Below are positions 61,349 to 64,000 of a stretch of 64,000 bases of DNA, in pieces. Both the position numbers and the translations under genes were made by a program. Below the pieces are notes generated by a model. That model had not been told where the DNA came from. It worked only from the letters and a program-made list of their open reading frames with translations, and did not search any database. Position 1 is the stretch's first letter, and the number at the start of each line of letters is the position of its first letter. The stretch comes from Scleromitrula shiraiana (lineage: Eukaryota; Ascomycota; Leotiomycetes; Helotiales; Sclerotiniaceae): NCBI GenBank assembly GCA_028455995.1, contig JABELC010000001.1, forward strand, positions 794,501-858,500, given 5' to 3'.

Positions 61349-62038
61349 GTTATAAAGCAAGTTTTTAAACAATATGGTTGGATATTCGAGGTATTGGTAA
61401 ACTGATGCTGGTCAAATCCTATGCATCAATTTTCGGATAAATAAAGTCGCCTCGGGGACTTTCTGAACTGAGCATGGACTATGGAGGAATATCGCGCCGG
61501 TTTGGATTTCTTATCACGGATTCTTGTAGGTGGATACCATTCATTGCTTTTTAAATAATTGTATAGGAAGATATATGAGGGGTTTATTTCTCTATTCTGT
61601 CGTACCAATCTATATGTTATGTACGGAGCGGAATTGGTATCATACCTCCCATATTCGGAAGATCCTCATTCTTGTAACACGGGCACGGATTTCGCATCAT
61701 TACAGAAACCCCGCAGAGAAAACATGGATTCTTACCACTGTTCGCTAATGGTGATACATGATCAAATAGAAGAGAATTGAAGATATCTTCATCTTCTCAA
61801 GATCAAAACATAAATTAAGCTTTCATCGTTGTATATAAATCCGACAATGATGAATGTCGTCCCGCACCCCTGTCACATGCACTCAGCCCACATCCATAGC
61901 CTCGCATAACCAGCCTCGCGCTAAATAATTTCAACTCTCGACTAGCAAAGAAATATCGCCCATCTCCCGCAACACCAAACACACAACCCCTCCCCAAAAA
62001 CCAATTGCCTCTCATAACGAGAGTAAAAACCAATAATA
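61349..62038. promoter_or_regulatory. divergent spacer, SDR / RRP42
   Basis: 690 bases with the promoters of two divergent genes. No element was identified beyond a pyrimidine-rich leader directly before the RRP42 start. Confidence 0.45.
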
Positions 62039-63288
62039 ATGCCCCCCACATCAACGCAACAACTTCTCCTCTCCCCAGCCGAACTCTCCTACCTCCATAC
62101 ATCCCTCTCCCTGCAACCACCCATCCGCCCCGACGCCCGCACATCCACGCAATTCCGACCCCTCATCGCAGAAACCGACATCCTACCCGGCACAAATGGG
62201 AGCGCGCGGATTTGTTTCGCGGATGGCACGGAGGCGATTGTAGGCGTGAAGGCGGAGGTGGAAAAATCTCGTCCTAGTTATCAGGGTTCTGGGCTGGGGG
62301 GGGATAATGAAATTGTGGAGGGTGCGGATGGGAATGTGGATGAGGAGATGAGGGAGGCGATTGAGAAGGAGAGCGAGCTGAGGGGAGAGAGGGAGTGGTT
62401 GGAGTTGAGTGTGGAGATTCCGGGGTATAGGGATGATGATAGTATGCCGGTGTTTATGGCTGCTATGTTAAGTGAGGCGCTTTTGGCGGATGGTGAGTTT
62501 GTGGGGAGGTTGTGGATTAATAGTAGGTTTCATTGGAAGATATATATTGATGTAAGTTTTTCTCTTCTTCATTGTTTTGGTCTTTTCGATTTCTCATATA
62601 GCAATTGGATTTATTGATTGCAATGCTAACGAAAAGCTAGATATTACTTCTCTCACAACCATTATCCTATCCACTTCCTTTATTATCACTCACAACACAT
62701 CTCGCACTGCTCTCAACCCGTCTTCCACGTCTCAAATCCGAAGGAGATGAAGATCCCCTCTTCGACGATGACTGGGACGCATCCGTATACCTATATCCAC
62801 GAACCCCCAAAAACATCCACTCCCGCCCCCCAATCACCCTCCTCGTCATCTCCGTAAAAGACAACATAATTTTCGATCCCAGCAAGGAAGAACTCACCGT
62901 CGCCGAAGCCGTGCTAGCCATCACCATTGGCGAGCGCAAACGCAAAGCAAGCAGCAATCATCAAGGAGGAGGAAATGGAATGGAAGTAGATTCCAGCGAA
63001 AGCGGAAGAGATTTACGACTATTGTCCGTAAGAACGGTAGATCTACCAGCACGATTGACAGCGCCGGGAGTGTCGAATTCAATGAATACGGCAACAGGGG
63101 GCGCGGTGGCTGAGACGACAGAGTTGGCTACGAGTCAGAGGGAGACGATGAAGGATGGGGGGGTTTGGCAACCGCCGAGGGGGGGTATTAAGAGGAAGAT
63201 GGTGGCGACGATGATTGCGAAGGTTTTGGAGAGGGGTGGGGTTGCGGATGAGGTTTTAGATGGGTTGGAGGCGGTGGAGTTGGGTTAG
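62039..63288 (+). CDS. RRP42: exosome complex subunit Rrp42 (RNase PH-like)
   Basis: Two exons, 62039-62551 and 62641-63288, with a GCTAAC branch site in the intron, give about 386 residues. The N-terminus LLLSPAELSYLHTSLSL leads to IRPDARTSTQFRPLIAETDI, then LPGTNGSARICFADGTEAIV and GVKAEVEK, the RNase PH fold of Rrp42. Exon 2 starts with LLLSQPLSYPLPLLSLTT and carries YLYPRTPKNIHSRPPITLLV, NIIFDPSKEELTVAEAVLA and a long C-terminal extension rich in Ser/Gly/Thr. Rrp42 is one of the six catalytically inactive ring subunits of the RNA exosome, which processes and degrades RNA in nucleus and cytoplasm. Both exons move from C-ending to G-ending codons. Rrp43 or Rrp45 would be the alternative assignments but the N-terminus fits Rrp42 best. 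Confidence 0.85.
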
Positions 63289-63489
63289 TGAAAAGTTGTT
63301 TTTGTTCTACTTAATAGATAGGAATTTTATACAATGATACCCTTCTTCTCTGGAAAGATCTACTTATTCTTATATTTTTACCATCTCACCTTGGACCTCT
63401 GTATCGTCTCGTCTTATCTCAACTTGTTCTCTGGTAGACTATTCATCCATCTTCCATAACCTCATCCCTTCCCAATTCATCAGATCCAA

Positions 63490-63915
63490 CTACCAAATCC
63501 CCAACCACTTCTTCCCCGAAAACCTCCTCTCATAAACCATCTTCTTCTGCCCCTCCCCCTCCCCCTCCCCTTCACTCTCTCCACCCACCTTCCCCTCATC
63601 CCCCAACCTAATCCCCGACCCCAAAACCTCACTATCACTCTTCGCCGTCCACCCCCCAAACCCTGTATCCTGATCCAAGCCATGCGCCTTCCTATACGCC
63701 GCCCTCTTCGCCACATCCTCCACCTTATTCTTGCGCCGCTCCATCGTCTCCGCCGTCACATGCGCCGTGTGCAGTTGCAGCACCTCGTATACCGTGCGCG
63801 TAAAGGCGATGGGGTGCAGTAGGAATTGCGTCCAGTGTGGGAGCATGTCGCCGAAGGGAGAGTCCCGTTGGAAGTTGGTTATCCAGACGCTGCTGGCTAG
63901 GGTGCTGAGGACGCC
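63490..63915 (-). CDS. partial gene running off the right edge, function unknown
   Basis: The last exon of a minus-strand gene. An acceptor (CCCCCAG) lies at 63916, and the exon reads GVLSTLASSVWITNFQRDSP, then MLPHWTQFLLHPIAFTRTVY, TAHVTAETMERRKNKVEDVA and GLDQDTGFGGWTAKSDSE to a stop at 63490. The 5' exons are beyond the window. The WITNFQ and HWTQFLLHPIAF segments look conserved and could lie against a membrane, but I do not recognise the family. An acidic Glu/Gly repeat (about 63550-63580) precedes the basic C-terminus (YERRFSGKKWLGIW). As in the neighbours, the exon starts C-rich and ends G-rich on its coding strand. Confidence 0.7.
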   Translation of the reverse strand, partial: GVLSTLASSVWITNFQRDSPFGDMLPHWTQFLLHPIAFTRTVYEVLQLHTAHVTAETMERRKNKVEDVAKRAAYRKAHGLDQDTGFGGWTAKSDSEVLGSGIRLGDEGKVGGESEGEGEGEGQKKMVYERRFSGKKWLGIW

Positions 63916-64000
63916 CTGGGGGTGGAGGTTAGTTTTTTATATAAGAATTGGAAGAGATGGGAGGGGGGAATAGGGAAGGGAAAGATGGGGGGAGGGCGAT

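Noticed and set aside
1..64000. CRISPR arrays, integrated viruses or intact transposons
   Set aside because: No regularly spaced repeats, integrase, reverse transcriptase, capsid or transposase motifs were seen on either strand.

Overview
The window is nuclear DNA of a filamentous ascomycete. Nearly all genes are split by short GT-AG introns (mostly 50-140 bases) with CTAAC-like branch sites. The families point to Leotiomycetes, most likely Botrytis, Sclerotinia or a close relative: a gEgh16/MAS-type secreted protein, a Ste2 pheromone receptor, a cutinase-family esterase, a DUF1996-WSC protein and an L-rhamnose catabolic set. The species is an inference from family resemblance; no database search was possible. 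All exon joins were worked out by hand and every intact gene model stays in frame to its stop.

Layout: 0-9 kb holds a secreted gEgh16-like protein and the Ste2 receptor in wide AT-rich spacers. 9-17 kb holds a large charged protein of unknown role, ERV41 (ER-Golgi cargo receptor) and VPS23 (ESCRT-I). 17-26 kb is almost gene-free, with microsatellites and one possible gene relic. 26-34 kb is the coherent functional block: a Zn2Cys6 regulator transcribed away from an L-rhamnonate dehydratase (LRA3), followed in tandem by an L-rhamnose 1-dehydrogenase (LRA1). Together these look like a small L-rhamnose utilisation cluster. 34-43 kb holds indoleamine 2,3-dioxygenase, an intact NmrA-like gene facing a broken NmrA/isoflavone-reductase-like relic, a DUF427 protein and a Tom6-like protein. 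43-50 kb holds a secreted DUF1996-WSC protein and a histidine phosphatase. 50-56 kb is a decay zone: an SF1 helicase relic with stops in one frame and a cutinase-family gene with a stop and a frameshift. 56-64 kb holds a sugar-porter MFS transporter, an SDR, exosome subunit RRP42 and a partial gene running off the end.

How the genes work together: LRA1 oxidises L-rhamnose to the lactone and LRA3 dehydrates L-rhamnonate. The lactonase and aldolase steps are not in this window. The regulator next door is a plausible RhaR-type activator. L-rhamnose is abundant in pectin, so this fits a plant-associated fungus.

The most unusual signal is compositional. In many exons on both strands, third codon positions begin C-rich and end G-rich, and the pattern starts again after each intron.
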